Source: Endozoicomonas atrinae (GTDB lineage Bacteria; Pseudomonadota; Gammaproteobacteria; Pseudomonadales; Endozoicomonadaceae). Taken from it: a stretch of DNA of 45,282 nucleotides. The notes beneath the pieces are model-generated. The model was not told the DNA's origin. It worked only from the letters and a program-made list of their open reading frames with translations, and made no database searches. Positions 32,987-40,997 of this stretch are shown here, piece by piece. Location: positions 1 to 45,282 of the forward strand of contig NZ_LUKQ02000014.1 in NCBI RefSeq assembly GCF_001647025.1, in the 5' to 3' direction. Numbering within the stretch: position 1 is the stretch's first letter; each line of letters begins with the position of its first letter. A program made the position numbers and the translations under genes.

Positions 32987-34333
32987 ATGAACTCAGTGGA
33001 TACGAAGTCACTATCATCGGCAGATGAGAAACCAGCGTTTCTGGATCGGCTGTTCAAGCTTAAAGCTCATAATACAACGGTAAAAACAGAGCTGGTGGCC
33101 GGTTTCACCACCTTTATTACCATGTGTTACGTGGTGTTTGTGATACCGGGTATGCTGTCCGATGCAGGAATGGATAAAGGCGCCTTGTTTGCGGCTACCT
33201 GCCTTGTCGCAGGTTTAAGTTCCATCGCTATTGGCCTGTATGCCAACTGGCCGGTAGGCCTCGCTCCCGGTATGGGCTTGAATGCTTTCTTTGCCTATGC
33301 CGTTGTTCTGGGAATGGGCTACTCATGGGAACAGGCCATGGGCGCCGTTTTCTGGGGTGGTATTGGGTTCATGCTGCTGAGCCTGTTTAAAGTCCGTGAG
33401 TGGATTATTGACAGCATTCCGAAGGGGCTGCGAGTTGGTATTACTGCAGGTATCGGCCTTTTCCTCGCACTGATTGGTTTGAAAAATGCCGGTATAGTGG
33501 TTGCCAGTCCGGGGACGATTATCACTCTGGGTGATATTACGCAGTTCAGCCCTGTGATGGCCTGTCTGAGCCTGCTGTTGATTCTGGGTCTGGCTTACCG
33601 TGGTTTTAAAGCGGCAGTGCTGTTAGCCATTGTTGTTGTCTCGGGAATAGGCCTGCTGGCCGGAGATATCTCCTTTCAGGGAATATACTCTGCACCGCCC
33701 AGCCTTGAACCTGTGGTTGGCAAGCTGGATATCATGGGTGCTTTGAAACCGGAGATGCTGGGCGTTATCGTAGCTTTCATGTTTGTGAATCTGTTTGATA
33801 CCACTGGAACACTGATCGCCGTGGGTGATAAGGCTGGTCTGGCTGATCAGAATGGCAAGATGCACAACATGAACCGGGCGATGATTACCGACGGAACCGC
33901 TTCCTGGGCTGGAGCGCTGGTGGGAACGCCGACGGTTACATCCTATGTAGAAAGTGCTTCAGGTGTGGCTGCAGGCGGTCGAACAGGCCTTGTAGCCGTC
34001 ACTGTGGGGGGGTTGTTCCTGCTCTGCATGTTCCTTTCACCACTGGCAGCAATGGTTCCAGCCTATGCGACCGCAGGTGCCCTGATTTATGTTGCGGTGT
34101 TGATGGCCGGTAGCCTGGCGAATATTGACTGGAATGATTTGACAGAAGCGGGCCCGGTACTGATTACCGCCATCATGATGCCGCTGAGTTTCTCTATTGC
34201 TAATGGCATTGCGCTCGGGTTTATTGCTTATCCTCTGGTAAAACTGCTGGCAGGCAGGGCCAGTGAAGTCAGTATCAGTGTGTGGGTGCTGGCCGCATTA
34301 TTTATTCTGAAGTTTATCTTTTTTGGCATTTGA
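32987..34333 (+). CDS. AzgA-type NCS2 purine permease (guanine/hypoxanthine class)
   Basis: This 448-aa inner-membrane purine:proton symporter of the AzgA branch has the typical opening FLDRLFKLKAHNTTVKTELVAGFTTFITMCYV, the VGLAPGMGLNAFFAY helix, VGITAGIGLFLALIGLKNAG and the central FVNLFDTTGTLIAVGDKAG, plus GTPTVTSYVESASGVAAGGRTGL. These residues correspond to the substrate site of E. coli GhxP/GhxQ (guanine and hypoxanthine) and PurP (adenine); divergence from xdhABC favours guanine or hypoxanthine. The length is normal and all helices seem present, in contrast to the truncated permease at 82-1227. A strong terminator follows. Confidence 0.9.
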   Translation: MNSVDTKSLSSADEKPAFLDRLFKLKAHNTTVKTELVAGFTTFITMCYVVFVIPGMLSDAGMDKGALFAATCLVAGLSSIAIGLYANWPVGLAPGMGLNAFFAYAVVLGMGYSWEQAMGAVFWGGIGFMLLSLFKVREWIIDSIPKGLRVGITAGIGLFLALIGLKNAGIVVASPGTIITLGDITQFSPVMACLSLLLILGLAYRGFKAAVLLAIVVVSGIGLLAGDISFQGIYSAPPSLEPVVGKLDIMGALKPEMLGVIVAFMFVNLFDTTGTLIAVGDKAGLADQNGKMHNMNRAMITDGTASWAGALVGTPTVTSYVESASGVAAGGRTGLVAVTVGGLFLLCMFLSPLAAMVPAYATAGALIYVAVLMAGSLANIDWNDLTEAGPVLITAIMMPLSFSIANGIALGFIAYPLVKLLAGRASEVSISVWVLAALFILKFIFFGI

Positions 34334-34392
34334 TTGGGCAATTGCATTAGGTATCCGGTTCTGCGAAATCAGTAAATATGGTTTTAACAGAT

Positions 34393-34445
34393 CGGCGGGT
34401 TACGTGCTGTTATCCCTGTTGGTAGCAGTAATCCGCCGTTTTTCC
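34393..34445 (+). terminator. Intrinsic terminator of the AzgA-type permease gene
   Basis: A long stem (CGGCGGGTTAC with a bulged G then TGCT, pairing with AGCA and GTAATCCGCCG) is followed by TTTTTCC. It begins 60 bp after the permease stop. Confidence 0.8.
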
Positions 34446-34530
34446 GGGTGTCTACTGACTATGGCTGTGGCTTGAGTTTCCTTAATATCCGCTCGGATTT
34501 TTATATGAATTAGAGTGGATCAGAAATACC

Positions 34531-34914
34531 ATGAAAAATCTTTTAACTTTAGTATTGATGAGTGTGCTGAGCTTTGGCGTTATGGCCGATGACTGGAAAA
34601 AGCTCGGCGAGCGTCGTGTTTCTTTTCAGAGCGAACAGGATGTAATCCATGTTAGTGGCTTCAAGGGTAAGTACGATACTATCGCATTCAAAGTGGACAG
34701 AGCTCCGATTTTCATGAAGAAAATCAAAGTTGTCTTTGGTAATGGCAAGTCACAGACCATTCACATCAACAAGCGTCTGCACAAAGGCAAGCGTTCACTG
34801 CCGTTCCGTCTGATAGATGGTGATCGCATCATCAACAAAATTGAGATGGACTACAAAACTGCTATAGGTGGTCATAAGTATGCTGAAATTACCGTATACG
34901 GTAAGCGCAGCTGA
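34531..34914 (+). CDS. Small secreted beta-rich protein, 127 aa
   Basis: I cannot name it with confidence. A signal peptide (MKNLLTLVLMSVLSFGVMADD) predicts export. The mature part of about 107 residues is basic and strand-rich: LGERRVSFQSEQDVIHV, DTIAFKVDRAPIFMKKIKVVFGNGK, FRLIDGDRIINKIEMDYKT and YAEITVYGKRS. The pattern resembles small periplasmic proteins annotated as DUF2541, which is a weak impression only. It stands alone between two terminators. Confidence 0.65.
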   Translation: MKNLLTLVLMSVLSFGVMADDWKKLGERRVSFQSEQDVIHVSGFKGKYDTIAFKVDRAPIFMKKIKVVFGNGKSQTIHINKRLHKGKRSLPFRLIDGDRIINKIEMDYKTAIGGHKYAEITVYGKRS

Positions 34915-34938
34915 TTCTATTTAAAGAGTCTTCTATGG

Positions 34939-34966
34939 GGCAGCTTGTCTTGCTGCCTTTCATTTC
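34939..34966 (+). terminator. Probable terminator of the small secreted-protein gene
   Basis: GGCAGC (34939-34944) and GCTGCC (34952-34957) flank a 7-nt loop and are followed by a T-rich tract (TTTCATTT). The stem has only six pairs. Confidence 0.5.
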
Positions 34967-35139
34967 CTTCCTAATTCCTTCCATTCGCCTAGCAGAACTG
35001 CAATTTCTGTCTATCTTTACTGTTTCTATTTATCGACAACCTTGATCAGGGAATACCGTTTACTCAACTTATTGTATATCCGGCTAAATAGTGCTCTAGA
35101 GTGGCGGCGTTCATATCAGTTAAAGAGTGATGCTAGTAA

Positions 35140-36084
35140 ATGCTACGAACGGCGGTGATTGGTGCGGGTTATCTCGGGAAATTTCATGCAGAGAAGTATG
35201 CTCGACTGGCATCCAGCCATCTTGTGGGCATTGCGGATATTGACAAGGTCTGTGGCCAGCAAGTGGCCAGTAACTGCAATACCCACTATTTCAGTGATTA
35301 CCGGGATCTGATTGGCCAGGTTGATGCCGTCAGTATTGTTGTCCCTACCTCCATGCATCACTCCATTGCCAGTGACTTTCTCAGGGCTGGCGTACATGTG
35401 CTGGTGGAAAAACCTATCGCCAGTAATTTATCTCAGGCCGAGGAAATGATTAAGCTGGCTCGGGAGAAACATCTCATTCTACAGGTTGGCTTTCTGGAGC
35501 GTTACAACGCTGCGCTGGGCAGCGTTTCTGATAAGGTTAAGCAACCCCGGTTTATTGAGTCGCATCGACTGGCCAGTTTTAAACCTCGATCCATGGACAT
35601 CAATGTGATCATGGATCTGATGATTCATGATCTGGATATTATTCTGAATATTGTTGATGCACCGATAATGGATATTGCTGCAAATGGCAGTGCGGTATTG
35701 TCGGAGACGATTGATATTGCCCAGGCGCGTTTGTCTTTTGCTAATGGTTGCGTTGCAAATGTGACCGCCAGCCGAATCAGTCAGAAAAGCAAAAGAAAGA
35801 TGCGTATTTTTCAGAAGAGCTCCTGCATCTGTGTTGACTTTCAGAAATTAAAAGTCAGCCATTTCTTTAAAGGTGAAGGTGAGTTGCATCCGGGAATTCC
35901 TGCCATTGAGTGTAATGAGCAGAGCTATCAGGGCAGTGATGCTCTCAGGTTGGAAATTGAAGACTTTCTTCTGAGTGTTGAAGCATCAAGCCCACCAAAG
36001 GTCAGTGGTGAAGATGGTAGAGATGCACTGAATGCGGCCAATAGAATTTCGGAAATCATTGCAGAGACAGGTTTGAGTCTATAA
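35140..36084 (+). CDS. Gfo/Idh/MocA-family NAD(P)-dependent oxidoreductase
   Basis: This 314-aa dehydrogenase has an N-terminal Rossmann fold (VIGAGYLGKFHAEKY) and the family's EKPIA motif (LVEKPIASNLSQAE), followed by a substrate domain with MIHDLDIILNIV carrying the expected catalytic His-Asp pair. Members act on sugars, inositols or nucleotide sugars. The next gene, 83 bp downstream, is a DegT-type sugar aminotransferase; the pairing is typical of nucleotide-sugar routes to amino sugars for surface glycans (for example WbpB/WbpE or WlbA/WlbC). No other glycan genes are close, so the product is unknown. Confidence 0.85.
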   Translation: MLRTAVIGAGYLGKFHAEKYARLASSHLVGIADIDKVCGQQVASNCNTHYFSDYRDLIGQVDAVSIVVPTSMHHSIASDFLRAGVHVLVEKPIASNLSQAEEMIKLAREKHLILQVGFLERYNAALGSVSDKVKQPRFIESHRLASFKPRSMDINVIMDLMIHDLDIILNIVDAPIMDIAANGSAVLSETIDIAQARLSFANGCVANVTASRISQKSKRKMRIFQKSSCICVDFQKLKVSHFFKGEGELHPGIPAIECNEQSYQGSDALRLEIEDFLLSVEASSPPKVSGEDGRDALNAANRISEIIAETGLSL

Positions 36085-36167
36085 GCGCGGTATAAACTAT
36101 AAAGGATAGAAAGCCATTGGTTTGAGGGAAAGATCGATACCATTTTCTGAATTGCAAAAGGGGAGTC

Positions 36168-37280
36168 ATGACTCAAAATAGTATCAATAACATTCCAATG
36201 GTGGATGTGCAGGCATGGCATCGTCCAATTCAGGAGCGGTTAGAAAAAAAAGCACTGGAGATATTGCGCAGTGGTCGTTTTATCATGGGGGAAGAAGTTG
36301 AGGCTTTTGAACAGGAAGTCGCTCATTACCTTGGAGCTAAGTACGCCATCAGCTGTGCGAATGGTACCGATGCTCTTGTTCTGACACTGCATGCAGCCGG
36401 TATTGGGCCAGGGGATGAGGTATTAACAACCGGGTTTACCTTCTTTGCTACCGCCGAAGCCATCATGCAGGTGGGAGCAACTCCCGTTCTGGTTGATATA
36501 GACTCTGAGACATTCAATATTGATCCGCTTGAGCTGGAGCGAAGTATTACGTCCCGCTGTAAAGCCGTCCTGGTTGTTCATCTTTTTGGTCTGCCTGCGG
36601 CTCTGTCAGAGATTCAGGCTGTTTGTGATCGCCATGGTTTAATTCTGCTGGAGGACTGTGCACAGTCTTTTGGTGCATCTTACCACTCTCGAAAAACGGG
36701 CAACTTCGGGTTGCTCGGTACCTTCAGTTTTTTTCCCAGTAAAAACCTTGGCGGGTTTGGAGATGGTGGCCTGATCATTACCAGCGACTTAAAAGCAGCC
36801 GAAACGGTACGCATGCTGCGTAATCATGGCAGTGCCTGTCAGTACTATCATGAATGTGCAGGCTACAATAGTCGCCTGGATGCACTTCAGGCTGGCTTGT
36901 TAAGAGTTAAGCTCAAACATATCGATGAGTTTAATGCTCAGCGTAGAAAAGTCGCCCAATGGTACCGTGAACTTTTGAAAGGAACGGAAGTTATTTTTCC
37001 TGAAGACCGAGAGAACCATATTTATCATCAATATACGGTTGTCTTGCCTTCAGGGAGAGATATGGTTAAGAAGCGACTGGCCAGTAAGGGGATTGCCAGT
37101 GCGATCTATTACCCTTTGCCTTTAAATAAACAAAGAGCCCTGGTAGGGGTTGCCAGTGAATATGAGTTGCCAGTCTGCGAGCAATTGTCTGAACACTGTC
37201 TTTCATTGCCAATATTTCCCGGGATGACAAATAGTCAGGTTGAGACTGTTGCGAGCACGCTGATTAAAGAGATGTGTTAA
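36168..37280 (+). CDS. DegT/DnrJ/EryC1/StrS-family PLP-dependent sugar aminotransferase
   Basis: This 370-aa PLP enzyme has a start supported by an AGGGGAG ribosome-binding site. The signature residues are present: SCANGTDALVLTL (cofactor phosphate), LLEDCAQSFGASY (Asp holding the pyridine ring), and FSFFPSKNLGGFGDGG with the Schiff-base Lys192. GRFIMGEEVEAFE and YYPLPLNKQ complete the family pattern. It would aminate a keto-sugar nucleotide made by the preceding oxidoreductase. After it the base composition changes and the OTU-like gene begins about 60 bp downstream. Confidence 0.88.
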   Translation: MTQNSINNIPMVDVQAWHRPIQERLEKKALEILRSGRFIMGEEVEAFEQEVAHYLGAKYAISCANGTDALVLTLHAAGIGPGDEVLTTGFTFFATAEAIMQVGATPVLVDIDSETFNIDPLELERSITSRCKAVLVVHLFGLPAALSEIQAVCDRHGLILLEDCAQSFGASYHSRKTGNFGLLGTFSFFPSKNLGGFGDGGLIITSDLKAAETVRMLRNHGSACQYYHECAGYNSRLDALQAGLLRVKLKHIDEFNAQRRKVAQWYRELLKGTEVIFPEDRENHIYHQYTVVLPSGRDMVKKRLASKGIASAIYYPLPLNKQRALVGVASEYELPVCEQLSEHCLSLPIFPGMTNSQVETVASTLIKEMC

Positions 37281-37341
37281 TCGTTTATTGATGAACGTAG
37301 CTGATCATAAGAACCTATAGTTGTTGTAATGGGAGTTGCCT

Positions 37342-38574
37342 ATGCTCTCTATCGGATTTGAAGGATCTGTTAATATAAATGGTGTTGACCTCAGTAGCCC
37401 TAGTTCTGGTGCATCTAATCCTACTGCTACCTGGAAAGGGTTTCTCGTATCAGAAAGTAAAAGCAGGGTTTCAAAGCTAACTGTGGCGGGCATTTTTCTT
37501 GTAGGTGGTATTTGTACCGGCGTTGGAATAGAGCTAAGAAACCCTGCTATTTATTTTGCGTTTCCAATAATTACAGCTCTGGCAGAGGCTTTTTATTTGG
37601 GTGGGAGGGCATATCACTATTTTAAGCCTAGACACCACGATATTGAGACCGTTGAAGAACTTATAGATGATGCTAATAAAGATACCTTTCCCGTTAAGAA
37701 AGCTATTCGAGAGACTTCTGAGTATGTATCTCAGGAAGGCGTTTATTTGCTGGGGCAGAAAGAATTTTGTCAAAGCCAAGATGTAGATGATAGTGATCCG
37801 GTAGCTCTAATGCCGTATTTTGAAATGTTATGGAAACACAGTGTTTCTATCAAAAGTTATGATTTTGTTCAGCAAGAAGGCTTGTTAAAGAGTTTAAAGA
37901 GAACTTTTCCAGATTATTTTCTTACCCACTCGCATTTACAAAAACAGTCACTATTTCAGGATGATGACCAGTGTAAGGCTACTTTTGAAGGTATTTGCAA
38001 ACATTATAATCTTACACTTGTTAGGGCTAATGCATTCAGTCATGCAAGTGTTTCTGAAGAATTTATCTCAGAGGATAATGGTGACTGTCTGTATGACTCT
38101 GTATGGCAGTTTATCAGTGATGATAAAAAAAGAGAGCTGTACGACCAATTCTATTCAGAGCTTAATAATGAAGAGTGGTCATGTAGTAAGCAGCGACCAG
38201 ACTACGATGTTCTTAAGGTAGTCTTACTAAAGACATTAGAAGACGATGAGGTGCTAAAACTTCTGGTGATGACAAATAATCAGGATCCACAATCCCCAAA
38301 ATATTCAAGTTTTTCAGAATACCGGTCATTAATTATAAATGGTGGAACCTTTTGGGGGAGGCATAATGTAGAAGGAGTAGTTCTAGCAAAAGCTCTTGGA
38401 ATAAATATTGTACTAACTGGTGACTCTGAATTTGATTATAGAATGGTTTTTTTTGAAAGAGAAGATGCTGCTGTCAATGAAATCAATGAGCAGCTTCCGA
38501 CAATATATATAGGAAATAGACACCATCATTATTATCCCGTTAGAAAAGTGGATAATACATTAGGTGGCTGTTAA
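37342..38574 (+). CDS. Membrane-anchored OTU-type cysteine protease (putative deubiquitinase), 410 aa
   Basis: Residues about 46-66 and 71-90 are two hydrophobic helices. The middle (about 95-235) has no recognised fold. From about 240 a compact OTU-type domain can be read. The Cys box is EDNGDCLYDSVW (Asp248, nucleophile Cys249). A later WGRHNVEGVVLAKALGINIVL resembles the OTU 'WGG..E...LA...N..I.V' helix-strand. The His box IGNRHHHYYPVR has His396 before the aromatic pair. OTU enzymes remove ubiquitin; a host target is the inference. I chose ATG at 37342, six bases after GGAG, over TTG at 37336. The gene is AT-richer than its neighbours and single. A perfect hairpin CTGTACAGA/TCTGTACAG follows without a T-run. 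A papain-like protease of other specificity is the main alternative. Confidence 0.75.
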   Translation: MLSIGFEGSVNINGVDLSSPSSGASNPTATWKGFLVSESKSRVSKLTVAGIFLVGGICTGVGIELRNPAIYFAFPIITALAEAFYLGGRAYHYFKPRHHDIETVEELIDDANKDTFPVKKAIRETSEYVSQEGVYLLGQKEFCQSQDVDDSDPVALMPYFEMLWKHSVSIKSYDFVQQEGLLKSLKRTFPDYFLTHSHLQKQSLFQDDDQCKATFEGICKHYNLTLVRANAFSHASVSEEFISEDNGDCLYDSVWQFISDDKKRELYDQFYSELNNEEWSCSKQRPDYDVLKVVLLKTLEDDEVLKLLVMTNNQDPQSPKYSSFSEYRSLIINGGTFWGRHNVEGVVLAKALGINIVLTGDSEFDYRMVFFEREDAAVNEINEQLPTIYIGNRHHHYYPVRKVDNTLGGC

Positions 38575-38674
38575 CCAGACTGTACAGAAGTGCTCTGTAC
38601 AGCGGCGCCGATTAAACACTGTAATTTTATATTCTGGTAACCAAGGAGCTATACCTTAGCTACCAGGTGTTTAC

Positions 38675-39175
38675 TTATGAGGCGGAGAGTTTCTTCAATG
38701 CCTCAAACTTTTCCAGCTGCTCAGGCAAAATGTTCTTCTCTTTATCCCGGCGCAGGTAAACTTTAAACAACATACGGCCCTGCTTGCTCAGGAATTGAAC
38801 AGAGCGTGTTTCAACACCATGGAATGGCTTGCTGACCAGCGCGATAACTGCAACATTATCCACCTTCAGGTGTCCTTTCAGTGGTGTACGGCGATCACTG
38901 AGATTGTAATAGCCGAACTTCTCGCCGCCTTTTGGAAAATGGCCGACCATTTCAAAAATAGAACCATCCACATCAATAACCAGAGTCAGTTCGCCCCAGG
39001 TTTTGATGTCTCTCAGTACATCCAGGTAATGGCTGGCATCAATCAATGTCACCATGTCAGCAGGCATGGCCTGAATCACGTCCAGTTCGCTGGCATTCAG
39101 CTGGTTAGCAATTTCTGCAGGTAAAATTGCCGGGTTTTCGGTCAGAATATCCTGCACCTGTTGAGCCAGAGTCAT
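38675..39175 (-). CDS. hutX: Heme utilisation cytosolic carrier HutX
   Basis: This 166-aa protein matches HutX/ChuX, a cytosolic heme-binding protein that accepts heme after import and passes it to a heme-degrading enzyme. The N-terminal helical segment VQDILTENPAILPAEIANQLNASELDVIQAMP and the later GHFPKGGEKFGYYNLSDRRTPLKGHLKVDNVAVIALVSKPFHGVETRSVQF are typical. It overlaps hutW by four bases and is read with it. In Vibrio the set is hutW-hutX-hutZ; no hutZ follows here, and the OTU gene converges instead. Confidence 0.9.
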   Translation of the reverse strand: MTLAQQVQDILTENPAILPAEIANQLNASELDVIQAMPADMVTLIDASHYLDVLRDIKTWGELTLVIDVDGSIFEMVGHFPKGGEKFGYYNLSDRRTPLKGHLKVDNVAVIALVSKPFHGVETRSVQFLSKQGRMLFKVYLRRDKEKNILPEQLEKFEALKKLSAS

Positions 39176-40551
39176 GCAGCTTTCTCCGTGTTTTGTCCGT
39201 CTAATGGGTGTTGTTCAAGAAAGTTAATCAGTGCCTGGTGCATCGTGACGTTCCAGAACTGTCCAGGCAGCGTCAGGTCGAGAATTCCATGGTGAATAGT
39301 GGCCAGTCCGTTGTCCTGCCACGCTTCAAAAAGTGACATGCAGTGCTCGCTCATTCCTTCTCCGCCGACATGATCAAGCTTGCCAATTTCCAGCCAGCCA
39401 CGGTCAAAGCCAGAGCCGATGGTGCCCAATAGCGGCTTATTACCCGTAGCCTTGCTCATCATCATCAGGGGTTTTTTGCCAGTATCCAGAGCTTCGTAAT
39501 AAGCTGGTAGCGTTCTAAGACTCATGGCATTGTGCCCAGCAAAGTTACCACCTGCACCGGAACCAAATGGCATGATTTCGGCACCAGACTTTACACCATG
39601 GTTGTAGATATTCCGTTCCCGGGTATCCCTTCCCCAGTGGCTGACGCTCAGTCGCCCTACTTTGTGGGAGCTCAGGATATCAACACCCCTGCGGAACATT
39701 TCAGCACGCTCAGGTGAGCTGGCTGGCTCTGGCATGGAACCTTTTTCAATGGACTGTTTCATTCGGCTGGAGCCCAGAAGAATCAGCTGATAAAGGTCTA
39801 CACCATGAGCTTTGGATTGCAGGAAGGTGTGAAGGTCCTGCTCCCAGTCATCCAGGGTTTGACCAGGCAAACCAAACATCAGGTCTACGACGACTGCTGC
39901 GTTGTTGAGACTGTTAAAGTAATCCAGTCTTTCCAGAAGAAATTCACCAGAATCGATACGACTCATACGACGACGGATGGTTGTATTAAAGCTCTGTGCC
40001 CCCAGGGAAAACCGGTTAAACCCTGATTCCAGGCAGGCAGCAATTTTGTCGTTATCAAAGCCATGAAAGCGACCTTCAAAGGTCATCTCTACGTCATTGG
40101 CCAGCGGCAAGGACTCTCGAACCGCATTGCCAAGACGAAGAATTTGTTCTGGTGTTAGATCCGTGGGGGTACCACCGCCAAAATAAACACCATGGAACAG
40201 GCCTTCCTGTGTCCAGGCATCTTGCGCCGACATGCGAATTTCCCGTTCCAGGTAATCAACATAACGGGCTACCTCATCTTTCTTCGTGGTGTTCTGAAAG
40301 AAACCACAATAAGAGCAATGAGTGCGACAAAAAGGGATGTGGATATAGGCCAGTCGCTTACCAGAAGCGAGCAGCAGAGGGTTTGCAGGGCTATCCATCA
40401 GTTGCCGGTACACGTCCTGAGTCTGCTCTGCAGGAACCGGAATGGAGCCGCTGTGGGTATGGGCTGACTTTTTGCCGGCAAAGGCAAACTTCAGTGGATC
40501 AGGGGATGATATCCCGGTCAGCTCGGGACCCAGGGTGTGTCTGGCAACCAT
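39172..40551 (-). CDS. hutW: Heme anaerobic degradation radical SAM methyltransferase HutW/ChuW
   Basis: This 459-aa radical SAM enzyme of the HemN-like group has the [4Fe-4S] motif CRTHCSYC (C-x3-C-x2-C, near residue 75) in the context AYIHIPFCRTHCSYCGFFQ. It is followed by YFGGGTPTDLTPEQI, FSLGAQSFNTTIRRRMSRIDS and DLMFGLPGQTLDDWE. ChuW/HutW opens the heme ring without oxygen, releasing iron and a linear tetrapyrrole, and works with the carrier HutX encoded by the overlapping next gene. The upstream DNA carries a Fur-like site and a perfect FNR-type site, consistent with induction by iron shortage and low oxygen. Confidence 0.92.
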   Translation of the reverse strand: MVARHTLGPELTGISSPDPLKFAFAGKKSAHTHSGSIPVPAEQTQDVYRQLMDSPANPLLLASGKRLAYIHIPFCRTHCSYCGFFQNTTKKDEVARYVDYLEREIRMSAQDAWTQEGLFHGVYFGGGTPTDLTPEQILRLGNAVRESLPLANDVEMTFEGRFHGFDNDKIAACLESGFNRFSLGAQSFNTTIRRRMSRIDSGEFLLERLDYFNSLNNAAVVVDLMFGLPGQTLDDWEQDLHTFLQSKAHGVDLYQLILLGSSRMKQSIEKGSMPEPASSPERAEMFRRGVDILSSHKVGRLSVSHWGRDTRERNIYNHGVKSGAEIMPFGSGAGGNFAGHNAMSLRTLPAYYEALDTGKKPLMMMSKATGNKPLLGTIGSGFDRGWLEIGKLDHVGGEGMSEHCMSLFEAWQDNGLATIHHGILDLTLPGQFWNVTMHQALINFLEQHPLDGQNTEKAA

Positions 40552-40573
40552 AATTGGATCGTTCTAACTTAAA

Positions 40574-40593
40574 AATGAGAATTATTATTATTT
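40574..40593. promoter_or_regulatory. Fur-like site upstream of hutW
   Basis: AATGAGAATTATTATTATTT resembles the Fur box GATAATGATAATCATTATC, especially read from the minus strand (AATAATAATAATTCTCATT). It lies about 30 bp before the hutW ATG, where a repressor would cover the transcription start. Confidence 0.6.
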
Positions 40594-40615
40594 GTATTTA
40601 TCGCACGGTGTGCAA

Positions 40616-40629
40616 TTGATACAGATCAA
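40616..40629. promoter_or_regulatory. FNR/Anr-type site upstream of hutW
   Basis: TTGATACAGATCAA matches the FNR consensus TTGATNNNNATCAA perfectly. Its centre is about 71 bp upstream of hutW. A start about 41 bp downstream would fall near 40581, inside the Fur-like site, so the two sites could act together. Confidence 0.65.
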
Positions 40630-40997
40630 CAGATTTCAGGTGAAAAACTTCGGTTTACCACCGTTTGGCTGGTGTGGTTACGTGATGGGAAGATTGGCCT
40701 TTTCAGGATTAAGCAGCTGAAGTGAATTTCCATCTAAGTATTGACAATATTTTGAGTAATATCAGCATGCCAATAGGCTATAGGGCTTTTACGATTTTAA
40801 ATAAGAACACTGCTTTTATACAACGTGCTTTTTAATTTTTGCCCTCTAATAAATAAAGTTATCTAGACTTTCCAGATTTGCTGGTTTTATTTCAAATGTA
40901 TCTTGGTTATTGGAAAAAGTGCTCCATGTGAACCTTGGTAAAAAAAAAATTGTCTATCCAAATGGTAAGTCAATCTAAAGTAATAAGGTTGAAGTTA
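40630..40997. other. Intergenic region upstream of the AAA+ gene
   Basis: This AT-rich stretch separates hutW from the AAA+ gene. It must hold the promoter of the latter. Apart from the FNR-type and Fur-like sites at its left edge I see no ORF, repeat or convincing operator. A TTG at 40935 and an ATG at 40962 are in frame with the AAA+ gene but come before its signal-like sequence. Confidence 0.4.

Noticed and set aside
38580-38602. Perfect hairpin CTGTACAGA/TCTGTACAG after the OTU gene as a terminator
   Set aside because: No T-run follows on either strand; it may be an operator or structural remnant, but termination is not supported.
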